64,000 nt of DNA from NCBI GenBank assembly GCA_003669585.1, contig QWOQ01000005.1:62001-126000 (forward strand), written 5' to 3'. This DNA is from Planctomycetota bacterium. GTDB taxonomy: Bacteria; Planctomycetota; Planctomycetia; Pirellulales; UBA1268. The translations under genes were made by a program, and so were the position numbers. Below, in pieces: positions 55,459 through 63,919 of this stretch. How positions within the stretch are numbered: position 1 is the stretch's first letter; every line of letters begins with the position of its first letter. The notes beneath the pieces are model-generated. The model was given only the letters and a program-made list of their open reading frames with translations. It had not been told where the DNA came from and did not search any database.

Positions 55459-56997
55459 TCAGAGTTCCCGGCCGTCGCCGAAGTCGGCCATCCACACCAA
55501 CCGAGCGCGGTCGAGTTTGCCCTGGGCTGTGAGTGGCCAGTGGTCGACGCGAAAAAAGCTGACGGGCACCGAAAGCGATTCCAGGCGGGCGGCGGCCCAG
55601 GCGGCCAAGGCCTCCGCGCCGGGATCGACGGCGTTTGGGCGGAGTTCGTAGAACGCCACGGGCACCTGGCCCTCGCGTTCATCCGAGGCCCCCACCACCG
55701 CGGCGGTCGCCACGCCGGGATGCGAGAGGATCGCGTCCTCCACCATCGCCGGGGCCACCTTGAACCCCCCGCGCGAGATCATGTCCTTCTGCCTGCCCGC
55801 GAACCAGAGGAAGCCATCGTCGTCGCTCGAGGCCAGGTCCTCGGTGTCGAGCCAGCCCGACCTGAGCATCCGATGCGTGGCCAGCGTGTCGTTCCAGTAG
55901 CCGACCATCATGTCGGGGGTACGCACGAGAACCCGTCCCACCTCGCCCGGAGCCGTATCCTCGCCGCTCTCGGTCACCACCCGCACCGCGACGCCCATCA
56001 TCGCCTGCCCGATCGACCCCGGCTTGGAAGGGCCGTGCGGCGGGCTGATGCAATAAAAGCCCGTTTCCGTCATGCCGCAGATTTCGAGCAACGGCTTGCG
56101 CACCACATCCTTCATCAGCGTATGGACTGCAGCCGGGCACGTGTCACCACCCACGATCCAGAATCGCAGTCGGCTGAAATCGGCCGCCCGCGCCGAGGCG
56201 TGCTCGAGAAGGTCGCGCGTCAGGCTGGGAGGCGTGAGCAGATACGTGGGGCGAGAGTCTGCATGGGCCTGCCAAAAAGACCCCGCGTCATGGCGCTCCA
56301 GGAGCGTGATGCTTCCTCCGACACAGAGCATCGGCATCAGCTGGCTGAGCATGATCACCGGCCGGCCGATGCTCACGCACGCCAGCGTGGTATCGTCGGC
56401 CGTAAGCGTCAGTTCGTCGACGAACAGCCGCAAGCGGTGAGTCATACGACCCTGAGTGTGGGCCACGCCCTTGGGCCGCGACGTGGTCCCTGACGTGTAG
56501 ACCAACAGACCGATCGGATCCGCCGCCAGGCCCCGGGACATCGCTGGCAGCGCAGCGGGGCCGGCGAGCAGGTGCCCAAACGGCACAACGCCCGCGGGCG
56601 GCTCGTCCGGGACGTCGCCGCAGAGCACAACAGCGTCGAGTTGATCACGGGCCTCCGCTGTCACGGCACCGAGTAATGCCGGCGACGTGACGAGCATACG
56701 GGCGCCGCTGTGCCTGAGGATGTACCCCAATTGCGGCGGGGCGAACGTGGGAGACAGTGGCACGGCGATGAGGCCGGCCTTCGCGGTGGCCAAGATCGAG
56801 ATCGCCAGTTCCACGCCGTTGGGCAGCAGGAAGGCCACGCGATCCTGACCGGTCAGTCCCAGCGACATGAAGCCGTGGGCGACCCGGGCGACGCGATCGG
56901 CGAGATCGGCATACGAAAGCGACCCGGCGGAGGTGTGGATCGCGGGGGCTTGCGGCGATTTCGCCGCCGCATCGTCGAGCATGGCAGCCAACGTCAT
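55459..56997 (-). CDS. adenylate-forming acyl-CoA synthetase / ligase
   Basis: The 512-residue ANL-superfamily enzyme activates a carboxylic acid as acyl-AMP and usually passes it to CoA. Motifs: the phosphate loop VYTSGTTSRPKG, MTETGFYCISP (A5), WLDTEDLASSDDDGFLWFAG (A7) and GRQKDMISRGGFKVAP (A8). The catalytic lysine region AQGKLDRARLV lies near the end. The acyl substrate cannot be inferred. The gene is strongly GC-rich. It is divergent from an MFS transporter across 138 bp, suggesting a shared regulatory region and a transferred cassette. Confidence 0.93.
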   Translation of the reverse strand: MTLAAMLDDAAAKSPQAPAIHTSAGSLSYADLADRVARVAHGFMSLGLTGQDRVAFLLPNGVELAISILATAKAGLIAVPLSPTFAPPQLGYILRHSGARMLVTSPALLGAVTAEARDQLDAVVLCGDVPDEPPAGVVPFGHLLAGPAALPAMSRGLAADPIGLLVYTSGTTSRPKGVAHTQGRMTHRLRLFVDELTLTADDTTLACVSIGRPVIMLSQLMPMLCVGGSITLLERHDAGSFWQAHADSRPTYLLTPPSLTRDLLEHASARAADFSRLRFWIVGGDTCPAAVHTLMKDVVRKPLLEICGMTETGFYCISPPHGPSKPGSIGQAMMGVAVRVVTESGEDTAPGEVGRVLVRTPDMMVGYWNDTLATHRMLRSGWLDTEDLASSDDDGFLWFAGRQKDMISRGGFKVAPAMVEDAILSHPGVATAAVVGASDEREGQVPVAFYELRPNAVDPGAEALAAWAAARLESLSVPVSFFRVDHWPLTAQGKLDRARLVWMADFGDGREL

Positions 56998-57135
56998 GGG
57001 TGGTCCTGTTTCACGTACGAAGACAATACTTTTTTACCAGAGTCCGCTATGGTGTTGAGGGCGATGTGCGGGGTATGCTAGTCTCTCTTCGGCCGTCAGG
57101 GCGAGGATGCCGCAGATTCCCGCGGCGCCCCTGCG

Positions 57136-58377
57136 GTGAAAGCGAGCAGCACTGTGGCCCCAATCCCCGCAACCGAGCCAGCCTTCCCGGAAGGGAGTGG
57201 CGTGGACCGCGCGGGGCTGATCTTGTTTACGCTCGCGGCGATGCAGTTCATCAGCACCGTCGATTTCATGATCGTGATGCCCCTAGGGCCGCTCCTGTTT
57301 GACACCCTGGGCATCGACACCGTGCAGTTCAGCTGGGTCGTCTCGGCCTACACGTTCGCGGCCGGGTGCGCCGGCTTTGCGGCTGCGGGGGTGCTCGACC
57401 GCGTGGGACGCAGGTCGGCCTACATCGCGCTTTCAGCCGGCCTGCTGCTGGGCACCCTGACCTGCGGCTTGGCGACGAATTACCAGCTGCTGGTCGCGGC
57501 CCGGTGCCTGACGGGCGCGTTTGGCGGAGTGTTGGGTGGTTTGTCGTACGCCATCGTGGCGGACGTGTTTCCCGAGGAGCGGCGCGGCCGGGCGACCGGC
57601 TTGCTGATGTCGTCGTTCGCTGTGGCGTCGGTAGTGGGCGTGCCCGTTGGCATAGCGTTTGGCAACCGCTACGGATGTGGAATGCCGTTCCTCATGCTCG
57701 CGGCGTTGGGGCTGCCACTGTTGGGCATGGCCGCGTGGACGCTGCCGCCGCTGACCGGCCACCTGGGCGGGACGCGACGACGTCCCCTGGCCCAGTTGCT
57801 CGACACGCTCACATATCCCGCACACCTGCCTGCCTTGGCCCTCACCGCCATCCTGATGTTCGGCGCATTTTCCGTGATTCCCTATATCAGTGCCTCCTAC
57901 GTGAGCAATGCGGGTGTCACGGAGGCCCAGTTGCCGGTCGTCTTCGTGGCCGGGGGCTTGCTCATGCTCGTGAGCACGCCGCTGGTGGGCCGGCTCATCG
58001 ATCGCTATGGTGCCCTGCCCGTATTTCGTTGCACGGTGTTGCTGGCGGCCGTGATGACGCTCGTGGTCACTCACCTTCCGTCCGTGGGGCTTGCCGTGGC
58101 GGCCCCGGTGGCAGCGGTGTTGATGGCGAGCAACGCGGGGCGGTTGGTGTCCTCCATATCACTGATCACGGCCAGCATTGAGCCCCGACGGCGCGGTGGC
58201 TTCATGTCGGTCAATTCGTCGGTGCAGCACATCGCCAGCGGCCTCGGCACCGTATGTGGTGGGCTGATCTTGGAGGGGGGTGCCGGCGAACCCCTGCGTT
58301 ATTTTGGAACCGTCGGCATCCTCGCCGTCACGGTGACGCTCACGAGCCTCTGGTTCGCCGGCCGCGTGCGGCCTTGA
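57136..58377 (+). CDS. major facilitator superfamily transporter
   Basis: The 413-residue protein has about 12 hydrophobic segments. The loop motif after TM2 is LDRVGRRSAYIALSAGLLLG, and after TM8 LVGRLIDRYGALPVF. This is the drug/H+ antiporter or sugar-efflux (AraJ/Bcr-like) type. The start is GTG at 57136; GTG at 57202 (VDRAGLILF), preceded by GGGAG, is also possible and would drop a non-hydrophobic 22-residue head. It is divergent from the ligase. It might export a product of that pathway, which is inference. Confidence 0.92.
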   Translation: MKASSTVAPIPATEPAFPEGSGVDRAGLILFTLAAMQFISTVDFMIVMPLGPLLFDTLGIDTVQFSWVVSAYTFAAGCAGFAAAGVLDRVGRRSAYIALSAGLLLGTLTCGLATNYQLLVAARCLTGAFGGVLGGLSYAIVADVFPEERRGRATGLLMSSFAVASVVGVPVGIAFGNRYGCGMPFLMLAALGLPLLGMAAWTLPPLTGHLGGTRRRPLAQLLDTLTYPAHLPALALTAILMFGAFSVIPYISASYVSNAGVTEAQLPVVFVAGGLLMLVSTPLVGRLIDRYGALPVFRCTVLLAAVMTLVVTHLPSVGLAVAAPVAAVLMASNAGRLVSSISLITASIEPRRRGGFMSVNSSVQHIASGLGTVCGGLILEGGAGEPLRYFGTVGILAVTVTLTSLWFAGRVRP

Positions 58378-58437
58378 CCTGCCCCCCTTCTAGCGGAAAG
58401 CGTTTGACACGCTGCTCGAGGCCAACGGTGCTCTTCG

Positions 58438-58592
58438 TGCGGTGGCAGCAACACACCAGCACGATCCGACCGCACAGTGCCTTGGGCTATCGGCCCTGCA
58501 TGGCTAACAACCCGGCTGGTACCAAGTTGGGGGCAGCGTCAAGAGGGCAAAATCCTAACTTAAGAACTGGCGTCATTCATGGGGGCAGGTCA
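58438..58592 (+). mobile_element. IS3-type transposase (orfB) C-terminal fragment and IS end
   Basis: The plus strand encodes WQQHTSTIRPHSALGYRPC, then a variant tail ending GQNPNL. It closes with the IS end GCGTCATTCATGGGGGCAGGTC. It is an inverted counterpart of 49495-49640. Its middle part (58491-58541) is shared with the scar at 39.9 kb rather than with the 49.5-kb copy, so two IS variants are involved. No catalytic core is left. Confidence 0.8.
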
Positions 58593-58597
58593 GTTTT

Positions 58598-58643
58598 CTA
58601 AATGATTTCATTACAGGTTCGAGCCCTGTATCGATCAGAGCCA
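58598..58643 (+). pseudogene. tRNA 3'-end fragment (T-arm and acceptor strand)
   Basis: ACAGGTTCGAGCCCTGT (58613-58629) forms a five-base-pair T-stem with the TTCGAGC loop of tRNAs, followed by seven bases that could be an acceptor strand. No matching 5' half exists upstream, where the IS fragment abuts. Such 3' tRNA pieces are typical attachment sites of integrating elements. Confidence 0.45.
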
Positions 58644-58672
58644 AGCTGCCGAGGCACTCAACAGCCGGCATA

Positions 58673-58698
58673 GGGTTAAAAAAAGTATTTCTTAACCC
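58673..58698 (-). terminator. possible terminator of the 62-residue protein gene
   Basis: A 7-bp stem GGGTTAA / TTAACCC with a 12-base loop lies 20 bp past the stop of the minus-strand gene. There is no clear U-tract after the stem, so support is weak. Confidence 0.35.
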
Positions 58699-58717
58699 AT
58701 CCCATCCCAGAAAATAA

Positions 58718-58906
58718 TTATTTCAACGAAATGTAAGCGTTCACACCAACGGTTACTTTCTTTCCATCAATCACGCAATCGGTTTCTTTGTTGCCGTGAG
58801 TAGATGCAACGACAAGTGTTTTTCCGCTGGCAGACCGTTCCGGTTTTGCATTCAGCGGAATTCGAATGACCAATTCATCACCCTCGATTGTCGCCAAAAA
58901 AGCCAT
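58718..58906 (-). CDS. small hypothetical protein
   Basis: GGAG ahead of the ATG at 58906 gives a 62-residue protein beginning MAFLATIEGDELVIRIPLN. It continues SGKTLVVASTHGNKETDCVI and ends with a strand-rich KKVTVGVNAYISLK. It has no signal peptide and looks like a compact beta protein. The family is unknown to me. It lies at the right edge of the mosaic, next to the carbonic anhydrase gene, 142 bp away on the same strand. Confidence 0.7.
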   Translation of the reverse strand: MAFLATIEGDELVIRIPLNAKPERSASGKTLVVASTHGNKETDCVIDGKKVTVGVNAYISLK

Positions 58907-59048
58907 TGTTGACTCCTCAAGGTATGGAAGTTCGACAGCATCGACCTCATTCATGCATCGCTTCAACGACCCGCGCACGGATCATTCAATACTATCAACA
59001 GAGCAATACACATTCTACGAGTAGTCGTCGATGAAAAATTTTCAACGT

Positions 59049-59807
59049 TTAGACCAGACTCACTTTTCCAGTCGCCAAATCATAGACCCCGCCGACAATA
59101 TTTATTTTTTTGTCATTCACCATTGACTGAACGAGTGAAGGCCGAGTTTCCATCAGGAGCTTTTGCAATTTTACATTTTCAAGAATCGATCGATCGAGCA
59201 GATTGCTTGTTGTTCCATCTTTGGCTCGAACGACTGCCGGCGCAATGGCGGTGACCAAATCCTGCATCGTGCCAGGCAGAATATTTTTTGTCTCAAACGA
59301 CTTAATTGCGGCTGAAACCGCGCCGCAGTTGGAATGTCCAAGCACCATAATGAGCGGCACCCCTAAGACTGCAACAGCGTATTCCAGTGAAGAAAGCACT
59401 GACGGACTCATGAAGTTGCCTGCTACGCGAGTCACGAAAAGCTCTCCGGGATCTTGGTCAAATGCAAATTCAGGCGAAAGCCTTGAATCGGCACAGCTGA
59501 GAATGGCGGCAATCGGAAACTGTACATTCGAACGAGCGGCCCGACCCGCAGAGAAATCTTTTTGTTTGGGTTGATTCGCAACATATCGTGCGTTGCCCTG
59601 CATCAATCGCTCGAGCGCTTCAGCAGGACTCATCCCATGTGGAGCCGGCGCATCACGATCGGATGGCGGTGCAGCAAACGCGTTGATCGTCCACGGTGTC
59701 AATGTTGCGATGGCAGTCATACGTAAAAACATTCGACGATCGCCCGCAAGAGAGATTCCGTACGCGGCCGGAACAACAGGCGTTTGTGAAAAATATGGAG
59801 TGCACAT
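59049..59807 (-). CDS. Tat-exported beta-type carbonic anhydrase
   Basis: The frame opens at 60104, but that would overlap the divergent aldolase gene. The ATG at 59807 gives 252 residues. The leader contains GDRRMFLRMTAIATLTPW, a twin-arginine signal ending AFAAPP, so the enzyme is likely periplasmic. The zinc-site motifs are ILSCADSRLSPE and GHSNCGAV (Cys, Asp/Arg dyad, His, Cys). It hydrates CO2 to bicarbonate. Members exported this way are a minority of beta-carbonic anhydrases. Confidence 0.88.
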   Translation of the reverse strand: MCTPYFSQTPVVPAAYGISLAGDRRMFLRMTAIATLTPWTINAFAAPPSDRDAPAPHGMSPAEALERLMQGNARYVANQPKQKDFSAGRAARSNVQFPIAAILSCADSRLSPEFAFDQDPGELFVTRVAGNFMSPSVLSSLEYAVAVLGVPLIMVLGHSNCGAVSAAIKSFETKNILPGTMQDLVTAIAPAVVRAKDGTTSNLLDRSILENVKLQKLLMETRPSLVQSMVNDKKINIVGGVYDLATGKVSLV

Positions 59808-60072
59808 AAAAATATGTTTCCGTTCTGAAAGGACTTGTGAGTGGAAAGCAAGTAAGAGTTTTCGATTGAAATACTGTCTTTTACGTATTTCGGTATGATA
59901 GCCTACTGAAAGATTGTCTTCGAGGTCTACCTGCTGGCAATACGTTTTTGATGAGTGTCCCTTCATCTCGGCTCTGCTAGACTTCGGGCCACTGTGATAT
60001 TGATAACTCATAGCGAGTAGCAGTGAGAGGCTTCCTGAGAGAACATACCGATATGCGTATGTGCGAATAATC

Positions 60073-61731
60073 ATGAAAACGTCTGCACTGCGCAGCCTTC
60101 GCAAAAAATTATCTCACAGTGAACCAGTCTTTGGACTGTGGATCACACTGGAATCGACAGCCGTCACCGAGATGGCCGTTGCACTCGGTCTCGACTGGAT
60201 TGTGATCGATGCTGAACATGGGCATTTGGACTGGAAAGAGATTGCCGAACATGTGCGGGCAACCGTTCGCAGCAATACCGTCGCGCTTGTGCGGGTTGCG
60301 GAACTCAACAGAGGCCTCATTAAACGATCGCTCGACATCGGAGCAGACGGAGTGGTCATCCCGTGGATTGAAACCGCCGAGCAACTCGCGCAAGCGATTG
60401 CATTTTCACGATATCCTCCCGAAGGGCTTCGAGGTATTGGGGCCGAACGGGCTACCTGCTGGGGGCAATGCACACTCGAACATACTGCAGAGGCGAACGA
60501 TCACGTTCTTGTGGTACCGATCATCGAAACTGTTTCAGCCGCATCGCAAGTGCCGTTGATGTGCCGTGAGGACGGCGTTGAACTCTTCTGGTTTGGTCCT
60601 GCCGATTTCTCATCAAGTGCAGGCTTTCGTGGAGAGTGGGAGGGCCCTGGTATCGCAGAGCAGATTCTTAAACTCAAAGACATCATTCGCAAGGAAGGTC
60701 TGCACTGTGGTGTGATTGCAACCAATAGTGACAACCTGCGAGAGCGATTATCGCAGGGGTTTTATGCGATTGGCATCGGGATTGATACCGGTCTTTTGAT
60801 GCAATCGCTCAAGGGATCGCTGGCTCTCCTCGGTCGAAATCCTACGATTCGCGCATCGCTCACTCCAGACGCACAGACGCACAGTGAAGCGGCACTGCTG
60901 ACGCGTCCACCAGAAACGTTGCGCCCTGATCGCCCGGAGCGTATGAACGATAGAGGGAATGGGGTGACGATTGAAATTGCTCCCGATGTCCATTTTGAAT
61001 GTCTGGTTGGCAGCCACAATTCTGCCAGGCACCTGACGACTGGCATTGTGACCATTGCGCCAGGTGCTCTGCTTGGGTATCACTCGCACACGTTTTCTGA
61101 ATCGATCACACTGCTAAGCGGTTCGCTGGCGGCGGAGATTGAAGGTCGCAGCTACACGCTCGCCGCACTCGACAACGTTGTCATTCTTGCCGGACGGGCT
61201 CATGCAGTGAGAAACCTTTCTCCCACGCAGTCGGCCATCGTGCATGTTGCGATGGCAAGTGATGCCCCAAACCGAACACTCATCGAAAACAGTTTTCAGA
61301 AAATAGAAATGCCCAACGACTCCTCGGGGCTTTGTGGTTCGGAACGAGTAACCCGATTCATCTCTGCGACTCGCAGTTCAGCAGGTCCGAATACTGAATT
61401 TATTGACTGCTTTAACAGAGAACTCATGCCGGGCATCGAAATGAGCGGTGGATACGGATTCTTTCAGCCGGGCGGACGATTGCCCGCCCATGTGCATGAT
61501 TTTGATGAATCTATTTGCATTATTTCAGGAACCGCCACCTGCGTTGTAGAGGGACGAAAATACTCGATGAGCGACTATTCAACAGCCTTGCAGCCCCGAG
61601 GCAGAGTTCACTATTTTATCAATGAATCGAATCGTCCTATGGAAATGCTTTGGGTGTACGCTGGCCCAACTCCAGAGCGAATCATTGTGAACGAATGCTG
61701 TGCGACTGTGGAGGGAAACCCATGGCGATGA
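60073..61731 (+). CDS. HpcH/HpaI-type aldolase fused to two cupin domains
   Basis: The ATG at 60073 gives 552 residues. Residues of about 1-260 are a 2-keto-3-deoxy-L-rhamnonate / 4-hydroxy-2-oxoheptanedioate aldolase domain: FGLWITLES, WIVIDAEHGHLDW, VALVRVAELNRGLIKRSLD, GVVIPWIET, YPPEGLRGIGAERA. Two cupins follow, at about 305-400 (LGYHSHTFSESITLLSGS) and about 440-530 (LPAHVHDFDESICIISG). Both keep His/Glu metal ligands. It overlaps the dehydrogenase gene by 10 bp. Pyruvate-forming cleavage of a sugar acid with cupin-based sensing or isomerisation is a reasonable inference. Confidence 0.9.
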   Translation: MKTSALRSLRKKLSHSEPVFGLWITLESTAVTEMAVALGLDWIVIDAEHGHLDWKEIAEHVRATVRSNTVALVRVAELNRGLIKRSLDIGADGVVIPWIETAEQLAQAIAFSRYPPEGLRGIGAERATCWGQCTLEHTAEANDHVLVVPIIETVSAASQVPLMCREDGVELFWFGPADFSSSAGFRGEWEGPGIAEQILKLKDIIRKEGLHCGVIATNSDNLRERLSQGFYAIGIGIDTGLLMQSLKGSLALLGRNPTIRASLTPDAQTHSEAALLTRPPETLRPDRPERMNDRGNGVTIEIAPDVHFECLVGSHNSARHLTTGIVTIAPGALLGYHSHTFSESITLLSGSLAAEIEGRSYTLAALDNVVILAGRAHAVRNLSPTQSAIVHVAMASDAPNRTLIENSFQKIEMPNDSSGLCGSERVTRFISATRSSAGPNTEFIDCFNRELMPGIEMSGGYGFFQPGGRLPAHVHDFDESICIISGTATCVVEGRKYSMSDYSTALQPRGRVHYFINESNRPMEMLWVYAGPTPERIIVNECCATVEGNPWR

Positions 61732-62780
61732 CTCCAAATACTCCGTTTTGTGTTTCGCTCACCGCCGATTTTTTCGATGCCAGCGGTCAGATAAAATACC
61801 ACGATATTGGCCTTGATCGGATTGACTGTAACCGCCGATTCTCAGTCGGTCGCTTTGACGATCACCACCCTGAAATATCGCCCGAACAGCTTTCCGGAGT
61901 GAATGGAGTTGTTGTTCTGACTCCGCGCGTAACGACGCACAGTTTGTCGCAAAGTTCCGAACTTCTGGTTATCGCTCGCTTTGGCGTTGGATTCGATAGC
62001 GTCGATGTTCCTGCGTGCACGGCTCAGGATGTCGTGCTTTGCATTGCCACAGGCGCAGTCGATCGGCCTGTTGCGGAAGCGACGGTTGGATGGATGCTGG
62101 CCTTAACGCATCACCTGCGGACGAAGGACCGTCTCGTTCGGGAGTCACGGTGGGGCGAGCGTAGTGTGTTTATGGGTTGCGAGCTGCGCGAACGAACGCT
62201 CGGAGTCATCGGTTTTGGTGGCATTGGTCGCTCATTGGTAAAGCTGCTTTCAAATTTTGGAATGAATCCACCACTGGTATACGATCCATTTATGACTCCT
62301 TCGACGGTGCAAGAACATGGTGCCACGTCGGTGAGTCTTGATGAGCTTCTCACGCGAGCCGATTTTGTTTCTATTCACTGCCCGCTGAGCGAGCAAACAA
62401 GAAATCTGATTGGTGATCGTGAACTTTCCATGATGAAGTCCTCGTCGTATCTGATCAATACGGCCAGAGGTGGAATCGTCGATGAGAGTGCCCTTGCGAA
62501 AGCACTTGCCTCACAGAGCATCGCAGGAGCTGCTCTGGACTGTTTTGTTGACGAACCGCTTACGTCTCCAACGATTTTTGCGCAGTTTGAAAATGTCTTG
62601 CTTGCACCGCACTGTATCGCGTGGACCAATGAGATGTTTCGAGATACCGGCCGCACTGCATTTCAGTCAATCATCGATCTGGCAGCAGGAATAACGCCAA
62701 AAGGAGTCGTGAACCCAGAGGTTTTGTCCCGGCCTGGCTTTCTTCAGAAATGGAATCGGCTTCAGCATCAATCGCCGTAA
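61722..62780 (+). CDS. D-isomer-specific 2-hydroxyacid dehydrogenase
   Basis: GAGGG before the ATG at 61722 fixes the start inside the end of the aldolase gene, giving 352 residues. The NAD-binding domain has GFGGIGRSLVKLL. The active site keeps Arg in NTARGGIVDESAL, Glu in DCFVDEPL, and His in LAPHCIAWTNEM. This is the phosphoglycerate/hydroxypyruvate dehydrogenase family. It probably reduces the 2-oxo product of the aldolase step or oxidises its precursor. Confidence 0.92.
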   Translation: MAMTPNTPFCVSLTADFFDASGQIKYHDIGLDRIDCNRRFSVGRFDDHHPEISPEQLSGVNGVVVLTPRVTTHSLSQSSELLVIARFGVGFDSVDVPACTAQDVVLCIATGAVDRPVAEATVGWMLALTHHLRTKDRLVRESRWGERSVFMGCELRERTLGVIGFGGIGRSLVKLLSNFGMNPPLVYDPFMTPSTVQEHGATSVSLDELLTRADFVSIHCPLSEQTRNLIGDRELSMMKSSSYLINTARGGIVDESALAKALASQSIAGAALDCFVDEPLTSPTIFAQFENVLLAPHCIAWTNEMFRDTGRTAFQSIIDLAAGITPKGVVNPEVLSRPGFLQKWNRLQHQSP

Positions 62781-62839
62781 TCCATCACCCGTTAATCGAT
62801 TTGTTTTGAATTCGTATCCCTCCACAAAAAGGAATTATC

Positions 62840-63919
62840 ATGCGAAAGTTTGAGTCAGCGTGGAGCTTTATGTGCACGCTGCTGCTTGTGATTGTGATGT
62901 GTGAGCATGGCGCCTTTGAGCGTAAAGTCACTGCAGAAAATCCCATCGTTGAACCAGGAGCGGTCGTCAAAAAACTTTTTGAGTCACATATTCTTACCGA
63001 AGGCGTGGCGGTGGCACCGGATGGGCAGGTGTATTTCAGCGAAATTACGTTCTCACACCGCTCGCGAGATACCAGCGGAACCATTGAGGCAGGATTCATC
63101 TGGAAACTCGATCCATCGACGCTAAAAGCGTCGATTTTTCGTTCACCCAGCGGAATGTCCAACGGGATCAAGTTTGATGCCGCTGGCAATATGATTGTCG
63201 CCGAGGGAGCCGATTACGGCGGGCGGCGCGTCACTCGCACCGACATGAAATCTGGAAAGGCGAGGATCATCGCCGGATTATTTGAGGGTCGTCCGTTGAA
63301 TTCTCCAAACGATATTACGATTGACGAAAAGGGCAGAATCTATTTCAGCGATCCCCGTTACGCTGGCCACGAACCCATCGATCAGCCAATTGTTGGTGTC
63401 TACCGTATTGATACTGACGGTTCCTTACATCGAGTCATCACGGATGCAGGGAAGGCCAACGGCGTCTGCGTCTCGCCAGATCAAAAGAGCTTGTATGTTG
63501 TGAGCAACGACAACGGTGGAACCGCGATTGAGCGTTTTGGAAGCGGGAACGCAAACTCTGACAATCCGCCAATTCCCTTAAGAAAAGGATTGATGGCACT
63601 GCTGGCCTACGATCTTCACGCCGATGGAACGGCAACATTTCGCAAGACGCTCGTTGATTATGCGCCGTTTGACGGTCCCGACGGACTCGTAGTCGATACA
63701 GAAGGAAATCTTTACGTCGCGGTCCGCGCTGAAAATCGTCCAGGAATAGTGGTTTATTCTCCCGATGGCGTAGAGCTGGCATATATCAAGACAGAAATTC
63801 CCACCAATGTTGGATTTGGTCGTGGGAAGGATGCTTCGTTGCTCTACATCACCGCTGGCTCGAGCCTCTATTGTATTCGAGTGAATCGCGAAGGCTACCA
63901 CCTGCCAATGGTGCACTAG
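62840..63919 (+). CDS. exported SMP-30/gluconolactonase-family protein
   Basis: The 359-residue protein has a signal peptide (hydrophobic residues 10-24). A six-bladed propeller follows, with PEGVAV-type TEGVAVAPDGQVYFSE, SNGIKFDAAGNMIVAEG, NSPNDITIDEKGRIYFSDPRY, ANGVCVSPDQKSLYV and DGPDGLVVDTEGNLYVAV. The Glu, Asn and Asp metal ligands of lactonases are in these motifs. It probably opens sugar lactones in the periplasm, feeding the acid to the aldolase/dehydrogenase pair 60 bp upstream. Confidence 0.92.
   Translation: MRKFESAWSFMCTLLLVIVMCEHGAFERKVTAENPIVEPGAVVKKLFESHILTEGVAVAPDGQVYFSEITFSHRSRDTSGTIEAGFIWKLDPSTLKASIFRSPSGMSNGIKFDAAGNMIVAEGADYGGRRVTRTDMKSGKARIIAGLFEGRPLNSPNDITIDEKGRIYFSDPRYAGHEPIDQPIVGVYRIDTDGSLHRVITDAGKANGVCVSPDQKSLYVVSNDNGGTAIERFGSGNANSDNPPIPLRKGLMALLAYDLHADGTATFRKTLVDYAPFDGPDGLVVDTEGNLYVAVRAENRPGIVVYSPDGVELAYIKTEIPTNVGFGRGKDASLLYITAGSSLYCIRVNREGYHLPMVH

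Noticed and set aside
55540..56493. 317-codon plus-strand frame
   Set aside because: It is the antisense shadow of the GC-rich ligase gene; the His/Arg-rich translation is typical of such shadows.
57433..58074. 213-codon minus-strand frame
   Set aside because: It is the antisense shadow of the MFS transporter.
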